DNA from: DATAUD01 sp036501665
Lineage (GTDB): Bacteria; Verrucomicrobiota; Verrucomicrobiia; Limisphaerales; Palsa-1400
Direction: 5' to 3'
Assembly (NCBI GenBank): GCA_036501665.1
Contig: DASXZW010000104.1
Coordinates: 62,001 to 126,000 of the forward strand
DNA: 64,000 bases
Shown here in pieces: positions 34,110 to 44,525 of this stretch (the first letter of the stretch is position 1; every line of letters begins with the position of its first letter). The notes under the pieces are model-generated. The model was not told where the DNA came from and did no database searches. It saw only the letters and a program-made list of their open reading frames with translations. The position numbers and the translations under genes are program-made.

Positions 34110-34582
34110 GATTCGTCCCCGCTCCAGCGACTGACGGCGCGCCAATTTTCCGCTTCCAAATCAGCAAGCTGGAAAAGGCGTTGCTGCTGGCGACGACTCA
34201 AATTTATCCCGTGCTCGATCCGTCCGATCATCATTTGACCAAAGACCTCGACACTGCGGAACCCGCCGAACAGCGCCTGCTCGAAGAGGCGATGGCGCGT
34301 CAAAGGGTCGAACACAAAGAAAAGTTGGACGTGTTTCTCACCGGTGAAGCCCCGGCTTTTACCGAGGACGCGGTTGATATTCATTTGAATTTGAAACGCG
34401 AGGAACTCGAGTGGCTCTTGCAGGTTTTGAACGACATTCGTGTCGGTTGCTGGGTTAAACTTGGCTCGCCCGAAATGGATCAAGTCAGGCGTGGCGGCCT
34501 TTCGCCGGAGGACGCAAGGTCAGTGGCGGCGATGGACATGGGGGCGTATTTTCAATCGGCGCTGCTGGAAGCGTTTAAGTAA
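34106..34582 (+). CDS. DUF2017-like protein
   Basis: 158 residues, overlapping the clpS stop (ATGA). FQISKLEKALLLATTQIYPVL, a central acidic helix and a C-terminal LKREELEWLLQVLNDIRVGCWVKLGSP...MGAYFQSALLEAF match the layout of DUF2017, which in actinobacteria also follows clpS. Function is unknown; coupling to clpS suggests a role in regulated proteolysis. Confidence 0.65.
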   Translation: MRFVPAPATDGAPIFRFQISKLEKALLLATTQIYPVLDPSDHHLTKDLDTAEPAEQRLLEEAMARQRVEHKEKLDVFLTGEAPAFTEDAVDIHLNLKREELEWLLQVLNDIRVGCWVKLGSPEMDQVRRGGLSPEDARSVAAMDMGAYFQSALLEAFK

Positions 34583-34685
34583 GAACTCGCGTTCCGGGCG
34601 GCAGTGGGATTTATATAATTTGGAAACCGCGCGGTTTATCGTGTTGCGCGGTGTCAGAAAATTTCATGACAGAACGTCAAATATT

Positions 34686-36002
34686 ATGATTCAGCGTTAT
34701 TCGCGGACAGAAATGCGGGAAGTGTGGACGGAGCAGCGCAAGCTTGAAATCTGGTTGCATATCGAATTGCTGGCGACCGAGGCGCTCGTCGCGGAAGGCA
34801 TCGTGCCGGAGCCGGATTTCGCGCAAATGAAGGCGAAGGCGGCGTTCACCGTGGAACGCTGCCGTGAACTGGAAACGACTCTCAACCACGACGTCGTTGC
34901 GTTCACGACCAACGTCGCGGAAAACATCGGCGCGCCCGCGAGCCGCTGGCTGCACTTTGGCCTGACGAGCAGTGACATCGTCGATACGGCGTTCGCGGTG
35001 CAAATGACGCAATCGGCGGACATACTTATTGCGGACGTCAAATCGTTGCGGGCTGTCATTGAGAAAAAGGCTCGCGAACATCAATTCACCCCGATGATTG
35101 GCCGCAGTCACGGGATTCACGCTGAGCCGACGACGTTCGGCTTGAAAATGGCGCTGATGCATGACGAGTTTACGCGCGCATTGGAAAGACTGGAAGCGGC
35201 GCGCGATCGCGTCGCTGTCGGGAAACTTTCCGGTGCCGTTGGGACAAGCGCGCATCTTTCGCCGAAGGTTGAGGCCGCGGTTTGCGCCAAACTCGGTCTG
35301 CGCCCTGCGACGATTGCAACGCAGGTCGTGCAGCGCGATTTGCACGCGGAATTCATCGGCGCATTGGCGTTGATTGGCGCGAGCATCGAACATTGGGCGA
35401 CGGAATTCCGACACTTGCAACGCACGGAAGTTCTGGAAGCCGAGGAATTTTTTGCTCCCGGACAAAAGGGTTCGAGCGCGATGCCGCACAAGCGCAACCC
35501 GATCACTGGCGAGCGTCTTACCGGTCTTGCGCGCGTGCTCCGGGGCAACGCCGTTGCCGCGCTTGAAAATGTCGCGCTGTGGCACGAGCGCGACATAAGC
35601 CACAGTTCGGTCGAACGCATTATTTTCCCGGATTCCTGCACGCTGCTGGATTACATGCTCGCGACTTTGGAAAAGCTTACCAAGGGCTTGATCGTCTATC
35701 CTGAAAATATGAAGCGAAACCTCGCGTTGTCGTTTGGCCTCTGGAATTCCCAGACCGTGTTGCTCGCGTTGATAAAAAAAGGTTTGACGCGCGAAGCCGC
35801 CTACGAACTGGTGCAGCGCAACGCCATGCTGACCTGGCAATCCAAACACGCGGGACGCGAGGACGCCGATTTTCTGCGCCAATTGAAATTGGATACCGAG
35901 GTCAAAAAACATTTTGCGGACGGCGAATTGGAAAAACTCTGCTCGCTGGATTTTCACTTTCAGCACGTCGAGGACCGGTTCAAGACAGTTTTCGGCAAGT
36001 GA
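34686..36002 (+). CDS. purB: Adenylosuccinate lyase
   Basis: 438 residues from the ATG at 34686; upstream in-frame codons overlap the DUF2017 gene and are not coding. Features are HFGLTSSDIVDTA, GRSHGIHAEPTTFG (catalytic His region near 142-145) and the fumarase/lyase signature GSSAMPHKRNP (262-272). The enzyme catalyses two steps of purine synthesis: SAICAR to AICAR and adenylosuccinate to AMP. Confidence 0.95.
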   Translation: MIQRYSRTEMREVWTEQRKLEIWLHIELLATEALVAEGIVPEPDFAQMKAKAAFTVERCRELETTLNHDVVAFTTNVAENIGAPASRWLHFGLTSSDIVDTAFAVQMTQSADILIADVKSLRAVIEKKAREHQFTPMIGRSHGIHAEPTTFGLKMALMHDEFTRALERLEAARDRVAVGKLSGAVGTSAHLSPKVEAAVCAKLGLRPATIATQVVQRDLHAEFIGALALIGASIEHWATEFRHLQRTEVLEAEEFFAPGQKGSSAMPHKRNPITGERLTGLARVLRGNAVAALENVALWHERDISHSSVERIIFPDSCTLLDYMLATLEKLTKGLIVYPENMKRNLALSFGLWNSQTVLLALIKKGLTREAAYELVQRNAMLTWQSKHAGREDADFLRQLKLDTEVKKHFADGELEKLCSLDFHFQHVEDRFKTVFGK

Positions 36003-36059
36003 GCCGCGCGAAGCATTTCGTACTTTTCTGCGTTGTGAATTGGGCCATCATCGGAAGCC

Positions 36060-37457
<1,398 letters not shown>

Positions 37458-37469
37458 CTCCGCCGTCGT

Positions 37470-38516
37470 ATGAGCAAAAACCTCCGGCGATTTTGGATTT
37501 TGCCGGCAGCGGCTTTGGTTTTCCTGACAATTCTGCTTATCGCGCACCAATATTTTCCCCGTTACAATGGGCATTCGGCAAAATTCTGGTTAAGGCAAGT
37601 AATCGCTCCGAACATTTTTGATCCGCGCACCGACAACAAGGCCGCTGCTTTCGAGGCTTTTAACGAAATGGGAACCAAAGCGGACGCCGCGTTGATCGCT
37701 GGTTTTCGCGCGAAAGAGAGCGCATTTCATCGACTATTTGCCCGTTTGCGTTGGAGTCAAATGGGACAAGCCATTTGTCTAAAGTTACCGTTACGAGCGC
37801 AAAATGTGATCGACATCTATACACAAAACTATACGCAATCGCTTCCCTGGGCAGCCGAAGCCGTCGTGCAAAGAGACGACTTGCGGGAAATCGCGCCCAA
37901 GCTGCTGCCGTTGTTGGAGGACACAAATTGGATGGTGCGCGTTCCAGTCCTTGGCGCCGTGCTTTATCGAATCGATCCAGACAAAGTAACAGCCGTCGGC
38001 CTGCGATGGCTTTCGCTCGCCGCGCAAGACGAAATGCCTCAAATCCGCTTGCGGGCGGCAATCTGTCTGGCGCAAGCGGGGGCTCGCGCCACGAATGAAC
38101 TTCCCACGATTATCAAGCTTTGCGCGGACACAAATGCAAATGTTCGTCTTGCCGCAGTCTGGGCCTTAGGACGCATCGGCGGCGGGGATGTCCCTGGAAC
38201 GACTCTGGAAAAGGCGCTGGCGCAGTGGGCCGAGAGCACTGGCACTCCGATGATGGGGTGGGAAGTGTATGCTGAAAGCCCTCAGTTTAGAATGGATTCC
38301 TTGACTGATCCGATTGCGATAGACTGTTTAACCAATGCAAACCCGAATGTGCGTCGAAACGCCTGCGCGGCCTTGGCGCGCCATTTCGAAGGCGCTCGCC
38401 TTGCGCGGAACATACTGCCAAACCTGATGGATGATCCGGACCCGGTGGTCCGCAGGAAGGCCCGCTCGCTGATGGAAGCAATTCAACAAAGCGGGCCCGA
38501 ACCTGTCTATCATTGA
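37470..38516 (+). CDS. Membrane-anchored HEAT-repeat protein
   Basis: 348 residues. An anchor helix (FWILPAAALVFLTILLIAHQYF) is followed by YNGHSAKFWLRQ and HEAT pairs such as DEMPQIRLRAAICLAQAGARATNELPTIIKLCADTNANVRLAAVWALGRIGGGD and NPNVRRNACAALARHFEGARLARNILPNLMDDPDPVVRRKARSLMEAI. It resembles the protein at 23862 in anchor, following motif (FWL/SWL) and repeats. It begins 12 bases after mpl and may be co-transcribed. Role unknown, probably a binding scaffold outside the membrane. Confidence 0.75.
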   Translation: MSKNLRRFWILPAAALVFLTILLIAHQYFPRYNGHSAKFWLRQVIAPNIFDPRTDNKAAAFEAFNEMGTKADAALIAGFRAKESAFHRLFARLRWSQMGQAICLKLPLRAQNVIDIYTQNYTQSLPWAAEAVVQRDDLREIAPKLLPLLEDTNWMVRVPVLGAVLYRIDPDKVTAVGLRWLSLAAQDEMPQIRLRAAICLAQAGARATNELPTIIKLCADTNANVRLAAVWALGRIGGGDVPGTTLEKALAQWAESTGTPMMGWEVYAESPQFRMDSLTDPIAIDCLTNANPNVRRNACAALARHFEGARLARNILPNLMDDPDPVVRRKARSLMEAIQQSGPEPVYH

Positions 38517-38554
38517 TACAAAGCTCGAAAAGAATTCGCGCAAATGGCGAGACG

Positions 38555-39607
38555 CTATTTCGCCTCGGTCACTACAGGGACGCCATTGCGCTTATCCATA
38601 ATCGCAGAAACGATCTTTTTAGCCAAATCCGGCTTCTCGATCAATGCCAACCGCGCCGCTTCCTTGCCCTGGCCAATCAGTTCTCCCTCGAATTGCAGCC
38701 ACGCGCCTTTCTTATCGACAACCCCGTTTGCGATTCCGACGTCCAGAATGCTGCCTTCCTTGTTGATGCCGTGATTGTAAATTATCTCAAACTCCGCCTC
38801 CGCGAACGGCGGCGCAACCTTGTTCTTGACGATCTTCACTTTGACCGCGTTTCCAATGGCGACGCCCGCGGCGTCTTTCAATGTGTCGCGACGCCGGATA
38901 TCAATGCGAATGCTCGCGTAAAATTTGAGCGCCTTGCCGCCGGGAGTGGTTTCCGGGCTGCCGAACATGACGCCGACTTTTTCGCGCAATTGATTCGTGA
39001 AAATGCAGGTCGTTTTGGATTTGGCGAGGATCGCGGTAAGTTTGCGCAGCGCCTGGCTCATCAAACGGGCCTGCATGCCCATCGTCGCCATCCCCATTTC
39101 GCCTTCCAATTCCGCCTTCGGCACCAGCGCGGCCACGGAATCGACGACGATGACATCAAGCGCATTGGAGCGCGCGAGTGTTTCGCAAATACTCAAAGCC
39201 TCCTCGCCGCTGTCCGGTTGCGAAACCAGCAATTCGTCCAGGTTCACGCCGAGTTTTTTCGCGTAAGCCGGATCAAGCGCGTGCTCGGCATCGATGAACG
39301 CAGCCAGGCCACCGCCCTTTTGCGCGTTGGCAATCACGTGAAGCATGAGCGTCGTTTTGCCCGAGGATTCCGGCCCAAAAATCTCCACGACTCTCCCGCG
39401 CGGCACCCCGCCGATTCCCAGCGCCAGATCAACCGCGAGCGCGCCGGTGGGAATAAATTCGATCCCAACCTTCGCGCGCGCATCGCCCAGGCGCATGATG
39501 CTGCCATCGCCGTACGCTTTCGTGATCGAGGAAATGGCGGCGTCCAAGTCACGCTGGCGCGCGGGTGGAATTTTTGGTTCTGCGACTCTGTCGGCTTTGG
39601 GAGGCAT
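38555..39607 (-). CDS. recA: Recombinase A
   Basis: 350 residues. Walker A is GPESSGKT (78-85), Walker B DVIVVDSVAALVPKAE, L1/L2 regions EMGMATMGMQARLMSQALRKL and FTNQLREKVGVMFGSPETTPGGKALKFYASIR. It forms filaments on single-stranded DNA, drives strand exchange and triggers LexA cleavage. The gene stands alone, with no recX next to it, and no LexA-box-like palindrome is obvious upstream. Confidence 0.97.
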   Translation of the reverse strand: MPPKADRVAEPKIPPARQRDLDAAISSITKAYGDGSIMRLGDARAKVGIEFIPTGALAVDLALGIGGVPRGRVVEIFGPESSGKTTLMLHVIANAQKGGGLAAFIDAEHALDPAYAKKLGVNLDELLVSQPDSGEEALSICETLARSNALDVIVVDSVAALVPKAELEGEMGMATMGMQARLMSQALRKLTAILAKSKTTCIFTNQLREKVGVMFGSPETTPGGKALKFYASIRIDIRRRDTLKDAAGVAIGNAVKVKIVKNKVAPPFAEAEFEIIYNHGINKEGSILDVGIANGVVDKKGAWLQFEGELIGQGKEAARLALIEKPDLAKKIVSAIMDKRNGVPVVTEAK

Positions 39608-39680
39608 GGTGAGGTAAAGTTAGTGTTTAAAGTTTAATGTTCAGCGGCTGGCAGTGTTGTGCCGAAATTTTTCCGGTTAG

Positions 39681-40475
39681 TCAATCTTCCGACTCTTCGT
39701 GATGGTCGCCGCCGTGACGGCAGACGCCGCGTTTGCTAGCAGAAATAAAATCGAGCATCACTTTGGCGGGAGCGCCAACGAACTCAACACGAGCTTGCGC
39801 AATCGCTTCAGAAAAATTCTGATTTCCGCAAAAGAGTTTGTTGTAAAGCCGCTTCAATTCTAGCCGATCGTCGGTACTGATTCCCGCCCGGCGCAATCCG
39901 ATGGTGTTCAATCCGCAAATCGCATTGCCTCGACGCGCAATCGTGTAAGGCGGAAGGTCCTGGCTGATGGCCGAACCGCCTTGCATCAACGCCAGCGTGC
40001 CGATTCGCACAAACTGATGCACAAGGCAATTCCCCGAAATAAAAACGCGGTCGGCAATTTCCACATGGCCCGCGATCAGCGCGCCGTTGGCAATGATGAC
40101 GTGATTGCCAATATGAACGTTGTGGCCAAGATGGGAGTTGACCATCAGAAAGTTGTTCGAGCCGACGACCGTCGCTTCTTCGACCTTTGCGGAACGATGG
40201 ACAGTCGCCCCTTCGCGGAAAAGGTTTCCGTCGCCGATGATAAGGCGCGTTGGCTCATCGTTATACTTTACATCTTGCGGCGCGTCGCCGATGACCGCGC
40301 CCGCATGGAATCGGTTGTTCGCTCCGATTGTGGTGTGCCCCGTCAAATAAACATGCGGCCCAATCCGGCATCCCGGCCCGACAGACACATCGGCGTCAAT
40401 GACCGCAAAAGGCCCGACCTCCACGGTGGAGTCCAGTTGCGCCTTTGGGCTGATGACCGCCGTTGGGTGCATCAT
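39681..40475 (-). CDS. lpxA: UDP-N-acetylglucosamine acyltransferase
   Basis: 264 residues, a left-handed beta-helix with hexapeptide repeats (IHPTAVISPKAQLDSTVEVGPFAVI..). NFLMVNSHLGHNVHIGNH carries His118, aligned with the catalytic His125 of E. coli. HQFVRIGTLALMQGGSAISQDLPPYTIARRGNAICGLNTIGLRRAGIS is the C-terminal family block. It performs the first step of lipid A synthesis, so the organism should make LPS. The usual neighbours lpxD and fabZ are not here. A short His-rich tail (CRHGGDHHEESED) is unusual. Confidence 0.93.
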   Translation of the reverse strand: MMHPTAVISPKAQLDSTVEVGPFAVIDADVSVGPGCRIGPHVYLTGHTTIGANNRFHAGAVIGDAPQDVKYNDEPTRLIIGDGNLFREGATVHRSAKVEEATVVGSNNFLMVNSHLGHNVHIGNHVIIANGALIAGHVEIADRVFISGNCLVHQFVRIGTLALMQGGSAISQDLPPYTIARRGNAICGLNTIGLRRAGISTDDRLELKRLYNKLFCGNQNFSEAIAQARVEFVGAPAKVMLDFISASKRGVCRHGGDHHEESED

Positions 40476-40528
40476 AAATGTTATTTGACCGTGACTGCGT
40501 TCATGTTCTGCGACAGTATCAGATCACG

Positions 40529-41671
40529 ATGTTTCAGGCGCAATTTCAAAGTGCAAAACTCGGAATTTCCATTGGTTTGCTGGCGGCATCGGCTTTGATA
40601 TTTGGTGGCATCAAGGTTTCGGCTGTGCCGCAAACCACAAACATGTCCCAAGCCCTCGAAGACATTCGCAAGAAACACAACCTCCCCGCGCTTGCCGCTG
40701 TCGTTGTCAAAGACGGAAAAATTTGTGACCGCATCGCTGTTGGCGTCCGCAAATTGGGCGATCCGACGCAAATAACGACCAACGACATCTTTCACATCGG
40801 TTCCTGCACCAAGTCGATGACCGCCACCATCACCGGAATGCTCATCGAGGAAGGAAAGCTTAACTGGGACACGACCATCGCGAATGTTTTCCCCGAGTTG
40901 AAGGGAAAGATGGACAAGCAATATGAATCGGTGACAGTCACGCAATTACTGAGGCATCGCGGCGGCGTTCCGGGATCGCCTCCCGCCGAGGCTTGGCATC
41001 GAGCGTGGGAAAAACAAGGCACGCCGACCAAGCAACGCCTGGAATTCATCAAAGCCGTGCTTGCCCAACCGCCGCAAGCGCCGCCCGGAACCAAAATGAT
41101 CTACTCCAACCAGGGTTACTCGATCATCGGCGCGATGCTGGAAAAATTGACCGGAACACCCTGGGAAAAACTGATCACCGACCGGCTGTTCAAACCGTTG
41201 CACTTGGACACCGCCGGTTTCGGTCCGCCGGGAACACCTGGCTTGGTGGATGAGCCTTGGGGCCACGCTCGCAGGGGTCAGAAAATGGTTCCCTTGCAGG
41301 AAGACAACCCGCCTTCAATCGGCCCGGGCGGCACGGTTCATTGTTCGCTCGATGACCTTGCGCGTTACACAATTTTTCAAATGGACAAGGAACAAAAGGC
41401 CGGTCTCATCCAACCTGCAACGCTTGTTCGCCTTCACACGCCGCCTCACGAGAGCAACTATGCCTGCGGTTGGATTGTGTTGGTGCGGGGATGGGCTGAC
41501 GGCAAGGTGCTCATGCACAACGGCTCCAACACAATGTGGTACGTCGTGATGTGGCTCGCTCCCGAAAAAGATTTCTCAGTGGTCATAGGAACCAACATCG
41601 CCGGTACCGATGCCGAGGATGCTTGCGATGAAGTTGCCAGCGCAATGGTCAAGCACTGGCTGACGGACTAA
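40529..41671 (+). CDS. Secreted serine hydrolase, class C beta-lactamase-like
   Basis: 380 residues from the ATG at 40529; an in-frame ATG at 40478 is also possible. A signal-like helix (LGISIGLLAASALIFGGIKVSA) precedes the catalytic domain. The SxxK motif is SCTKSM in FHIGSCTKSMTATITGMLIEEGKL, the YxN motif is YSNQGYSIIGAML, and the third motif HNGSN sits in VLMHNGSNTMWYVVMWLAP. Such proteins include esterases, D-aminopeptidases and AmpC-like lactamases; activity cannot be told from sequence. Confidence 0.85.
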   Translation: MFQAQFQSAKLGISIGLLAASALIFGGIKVSAVPQTTNMSQALEDIRKKHNLPALAAVVVKDGKICDRIAVGVRKLGDPTQITTNDIFHIGSCTKSMTATITGMLIEEGKLNWDTTIANVFPELKGKMDKQYESVTVTQLLRHRGGVPGSPPAEAWHRAWEKQGTPTKQRLEFIKAVLAQPPQAPPGTKMIYSNQGYSIIGAMLEKLTGTPWEKLITDRLFKPLHLDTAGFGPPGTPGLVDEPWGHARRGQKMVPLQEDNPPSIGPGGTVHCSLDDLARYTIFQMDKEQKAGLIQPATLVRLHTPPHESNYACGWIVLVRGWADGKVLMHNGSNTMWYVVMWLAPEKDFSVVIGTNIAGTDAEDACDEVASAMVKHWLTD

Positions 41672-41807
41672 TTTGCAACAAGGCAAACCTGGCTTCGCTT
41701 TAGCACAGCAAAAGAGCCCTCTGTACAAGACTCGGCATGATCCTGCGATGGATTCGTCAAGTTTATGGAATAGGATTCATTAAAATTGCTATTATTTAAC
41801 GATTAAC

Positions 41808-41836
41808 GATAAATAAGTATTGCAATTCGATAAATA
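41808..41836. promoter_or_regulatory. Paired GATAAATA repeats upstream of the DUF2975/HTH pair
   Basis: GATAAATA at 41808-41815 and 41829-41836, two helical turns apart in a very AT-rich stretch 39 bases before the DUF2975 start. It may be an operator for the small HTH protein. Inferred from position only. The rest of the 41672-41874 gap shows nothing clear. Confidence 0.35.
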
Positions 41837-41874
41837 CTGGTTTACCCTGTAAGCGTATTAATTAGGGCATTTTT

Positions 41875-42348
41875 ATGAAAAGAAGCTCAACAATTTTTCT
41901 TCAGGCAGTCATCGTGCTCATCGGCATCGGCGCTCTTGCGATCCTGCTTTGGGAGCCTCACGTCGAGGGCGCAAATGCGCACGCCACACTGTTTCAGATG
42001 TATTTCAATTCCTTTGTGATGTATGCGTTTATCGGTTCCACTCCGTTTTTCGCGGCGCTCTATTACGCATTCAAGGTGTTGGGCTACGTAAGGCAAAACA
42101 AGACATTCTCGCAGGCGACCGTGAATTCTTTGCGGATCATAAAATATTGCGCGCTGACCCTTATTGGTTTTGTTGCGGTAAGCGTCATTTTCATGATCGG
42201 TGGCGACCGGGAAGACAGGCCGGGCGGCCTTTTCATGCGCATCCTCGTTACTTTTCCTGCAATCGTCGTCGCCACTGCGGCGGCTATATCTGAACGGGTT
42301 TTGCAAAATGCCGTGGATATAAAATCTGAGAACGACCTGACGGTATAA
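41875..42348 (+). CDS. DUF2975 membrane protein
   Basis: 157 residues with four membrane helices (FLQAVIVLIGIGALAILLW; FVMYAFIGSTPFFAALYYAF; IIKYCALTLIGFVAVSVIFMI; ILVTFPAIVVATAAAI). The layout YFNSFVMYAFIGSTPFFAALYYAFKVLGYVRQNKTFSQATVNSLRIIKYCA is typical of DUF2975. These usually sit directly before a small Xre-type regulator, as here. Confidence 0.75.
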   Translation: MKRSSTIFLQAVIVLIGIGALAILLWEPHVEGANAHATLFQMYFNSFVMYAFIGSTPFFAALYYAFKVLGYVRQNKTFSQATVNSLRIIKYCALTLIGFVAVSVIFMIGGDREDRPGGLFMRILVTFPAIVVATAAAISERVLQNAVDIKSENDLTV

Positions 42349-42358
42349 CGGAAGCAGC

Positions 42359-42562
42359 ATGGCAATCATTATTAACATCGACGTCATGTTGGCGAAGCGG
42401 AAGATGAGCGTCACTGAGCTCGCCGAGAAAGTCGGCATCACGATGGCCAACATTTCCGTCTTGAAAAACGGCAAGGCTAAAGCTGTGCGGTTCTCAACCT
42501 TGGAGGCGATTTGCGAAGCGTTGGAATGCCAGCCTGGAGATATTTTGGAATACCAAAAATAA
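42359..42562 (+). CDS. Small Xre-family HTH regulator
   Basis: 67 residues, a single YozG-like HTH: MLAKRKMSVTELAEKVGITMANISVLKNGKAKAVRFSTLEAICEALECQPGDILEY. It starts 10 bases after the DUF2975 gene; the pair is a standard module, in which the regulator probably controls its own operon. Confidence 0.85.
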   Translation: MAIIINIDVMLAKRKMSVTELAEKVGITMANISVLKNGKAKAVRFSTLEAICEALECQPGDILEYQK

Positions 42563-42590
42563 GGTTTATCGACCGCGCTCTAATTATGCC

Positions 42591-43328
42591 CTACAGAAAA
42601 TATCCCAACTCCCGCAACGACGCATAATCCTTGCCTCCCTCTTGGTTGCGCCGTCCCAGAATGACGTGGTCGAGCACCTCAATTTTCAAAAGGTCCCCCG
42701 CGCGAATCAGATCGCGTGTCACTTTGATATCCGCGGCGGAAGGCGTCGGGTCGCCGCTGGGATGATTATGCACCAGCACCACCGCTGACGCGTTGGCGGC
42801 AATCGCCGGTTTGAAAACTTCGCGCGGATGCGCCAGCAACGTGTCCACCAATCCCTGCGAGATAAGTTCGACTTTGATGAGTTTCCGGCGCGTATTTAAA
42901 AGAACAGCCTGAAAATGCTCCACCGAATAACCACGATTTTCCTCTCGTAGGAAATCGGCGATGCTCTCGGGATTGTCCAACACCGGAGATTCGCCTCGAA
43001 TCTCCCGGGCCATCCTGCGCGCCAGCGTGAACGCCGCCTTGAGCGCAATCGCCTTGTCCAGCCCGACGCCGGGAATTTCCCGCAATTGATCGAGCGACGC
43101 CTGCGACAGCGCGTTCAATGTGCCGAACTTCTGCACAAGTTGCTGGGCCGCTTCAATCGCCGAAACTCCCTTGGTTCCTGTTCGCAGAAGAATGGCGATC
43201 AACTCGGAGGCGCTCAGGGCGTCCGCGCCCATTTCAGCGAGGCGTTCGCGCGGTCGCTCGTTTTTCGGGAGGTCCTTGATGCGAATGCCGGCGCTCATTC
43301 CCGGCTTATTACCCGGTATCGCTGCCAT
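42591..43328 (-). CDS. radC: RadC family JAB/MPN protein
   Basis: 245 residues. An N-terminal UPF0758 helix-hairpin-helix part (IKDLPKNERPRERLAEMGADALSASELIAILLRTG; REIPGVGLDKAIALKAAF) is followed by the MPN domain with HNHPSGDPTPSAADIKVTRDLIRAG (metal-binding HxHPSGxxxPSxxD) and EVLDHVILG. Despite the name its role in repair is unproven. An internal ATG at 43298 is an alternative start. Confidence 0.92.
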   Translation of the reverse strand: MAAIPGNKPGMSAGIRIKDLPKNERPRERLAEMGADALSASELIAILLRTGTKGVSAIEAAQQLVQKFGTLNALSQASLDQLREIPGVGLDKAIALKAAFTLARRMAREIRGESPVLDNPESIADFLREENRGYSVEHFQAVLLNTRRKLIKVELISQGLVDTLLAHPREVFKPAIAANASAVVLVHNHPSGDPTPSAADIKVTRDLIRAGDLLKIEVLDHVILGRRNQEGGKDYASLRELGYFL

Positions 43329-43386
43329 CGGGCAATGAGATTCCGATTGACTTGCGGGCCGTCAAAGCCGGATAAAGTCCCACTCT

Positions 43387-44508
43387 ATGTCCGCTTACCG
43401 CGAATCACAATTGCAGGAGATTTCGAAACAATTCCAAATCTACGGAGAAATTCTTCACGCCGAGACCTGCAAAATCGGCCACATCAACGAAACCTACTCC
43501 GCCTCTTACGACCAGGGCGGAACCCGCGTCCGCTACATTCATCAGAAAATCAACCGGACCGTTTTCAAAGACCCGGATGCGGTGATGAACAACGTTGTGC
43601 GCGTCACAACGCATTTGCGCGCGAAGCTGGAAAAGGCCCATGCGCGGGACATCACGCGGCGATGTCTCACATTCGTCCCGACCCGCGACGGAAAACCAGT
43701 TTATCGGGACAGCGCGGGGGAATACTGGCGCACATTCGTGTTCGTTGAAGGCGTCGAAACCTTTGAGGCCGTGCGTTCACCGGGACAAGCGCGTCAGGCA
43801 GGGAGGGCATTCGGCAATTTTCAAAATCTGCTCGTTGATCTGCCCGGTCCGCGCATGGTTGACACCATCCCAAATTTCCATCATACGCGGAAACGATTCG
43901 AGGCATTTGAAAAAGCCGTCGAGCAAGACCACTTCAACCGCGCCACGGCGGCCAAGCCAGAGATTGAATTCGCCCTCAAGCATGAAAAAATAGTTGACAC
44001 ACTTCTGGACGCCCTTGCAAAGAAGAAGATTCCCGAGCGAATCACCCACAACGACACGAAGTTCAACAATGTCATGCTTGACACCGTCACAGGCGAGGCA
44101 ATGTGCGTCGTGGACCTCGACACCGTCATGCCGGGAAGCGTTCTTTACGACTTCGGCGACATGGTTCGCACCGCTACCAGCCCCACGATGGAAGATGAGT
44201 TGGACCTCTCCAAAGTGAAGATGCAAATGCCGATGTTCAAACAACTCGCGGAAGGTTATCTCGAAACCGCCGGAGAATTTCTGACGCGCGCCGAGAAGTC
44301 GTACATCGCCTTTGCTGGAAAGTTGATCACGTTCACCATTGGCCTGCGCTTTTTGACGGATCATCTGGCTGGTGACACGTATTTCCGCATTCACCGCCCA
44401 AACCACAATCTCGACCGTAGCCGCACCCAGTTCAAACTGATCGAATCGATCGAGGAGCAGGAAGAGGCGATGCAATCCCACGTCGATAAAATCGGGAAAC
44501 GCGGTTAA
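43387..44508 (+). CDS. Aminoglycoside-phosphotransferase-fold sugar kinase (NahK-like)
   Basis: 373 residues. The kinase-like fold shows GHINETYSASY (nucleotide loop), YWRTFVFVEGVETFEAV (hinge), ERITHNDTKFNNVMLD (catalytic HND..N) and CVVDLDTVMPGSVLYDFGDMVRTA (metal-binding DLD). The wording GHINxTY and HNDTKxNNVM with YDFGD is characteristic of N-acetylhexosamine 1-kinase-like proteins, often misnamed mucin desulfatase. It would phosphorylate GlcNAc/GalNAc at C1. It lies 17 bases before cinA. Confidence 0.78.
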   Translation: MSAYRESQLQEISKQFQIYGEILHAETCKIGHINETYSASYDQGGTRVRYIHQKINRTVFKDPDAVMNNVVRVTTHLRAKLEKAHARDITRRCLTFVPTRDGKPVYRDSAGEYWRTFVFVEGVETFEAVRSPGQARQAGRAFGNFQNLLVDLPGPRMVDTIPNFHHTRKRFEAFEKAVEQDHFNRATAAKPEIEFALKHEKIVDTLLDALAKKKIPERITHNDTKFNNVMLDTVTGEAMCVVDLDTVMPGSVLYDFGDMVRTATSPTMEDELDLSKVKMQMPMFKQLAEGYLETAGEFLTRAEKSYIAFAGKLITFTIGLRFLTDHLAGDTYFRIHRPNHNLDRSRTQFKLIESIEEQEEAMQSHVDKIGKRG

Positions 44509-44525
44509 AGTTCAACAACGCGCCG

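Noticed and set aside
34440..34685. N-terminal extension of purB
   Set aside because: It overlaps the DUF2017-like gene out of frame, and adenylosuccinate lyase homology begins at the ATG at 34686.
38513..39637. 374-codon open frame opposite recA
   Set aside because: Antisense shadow of recA with no motif of its own.
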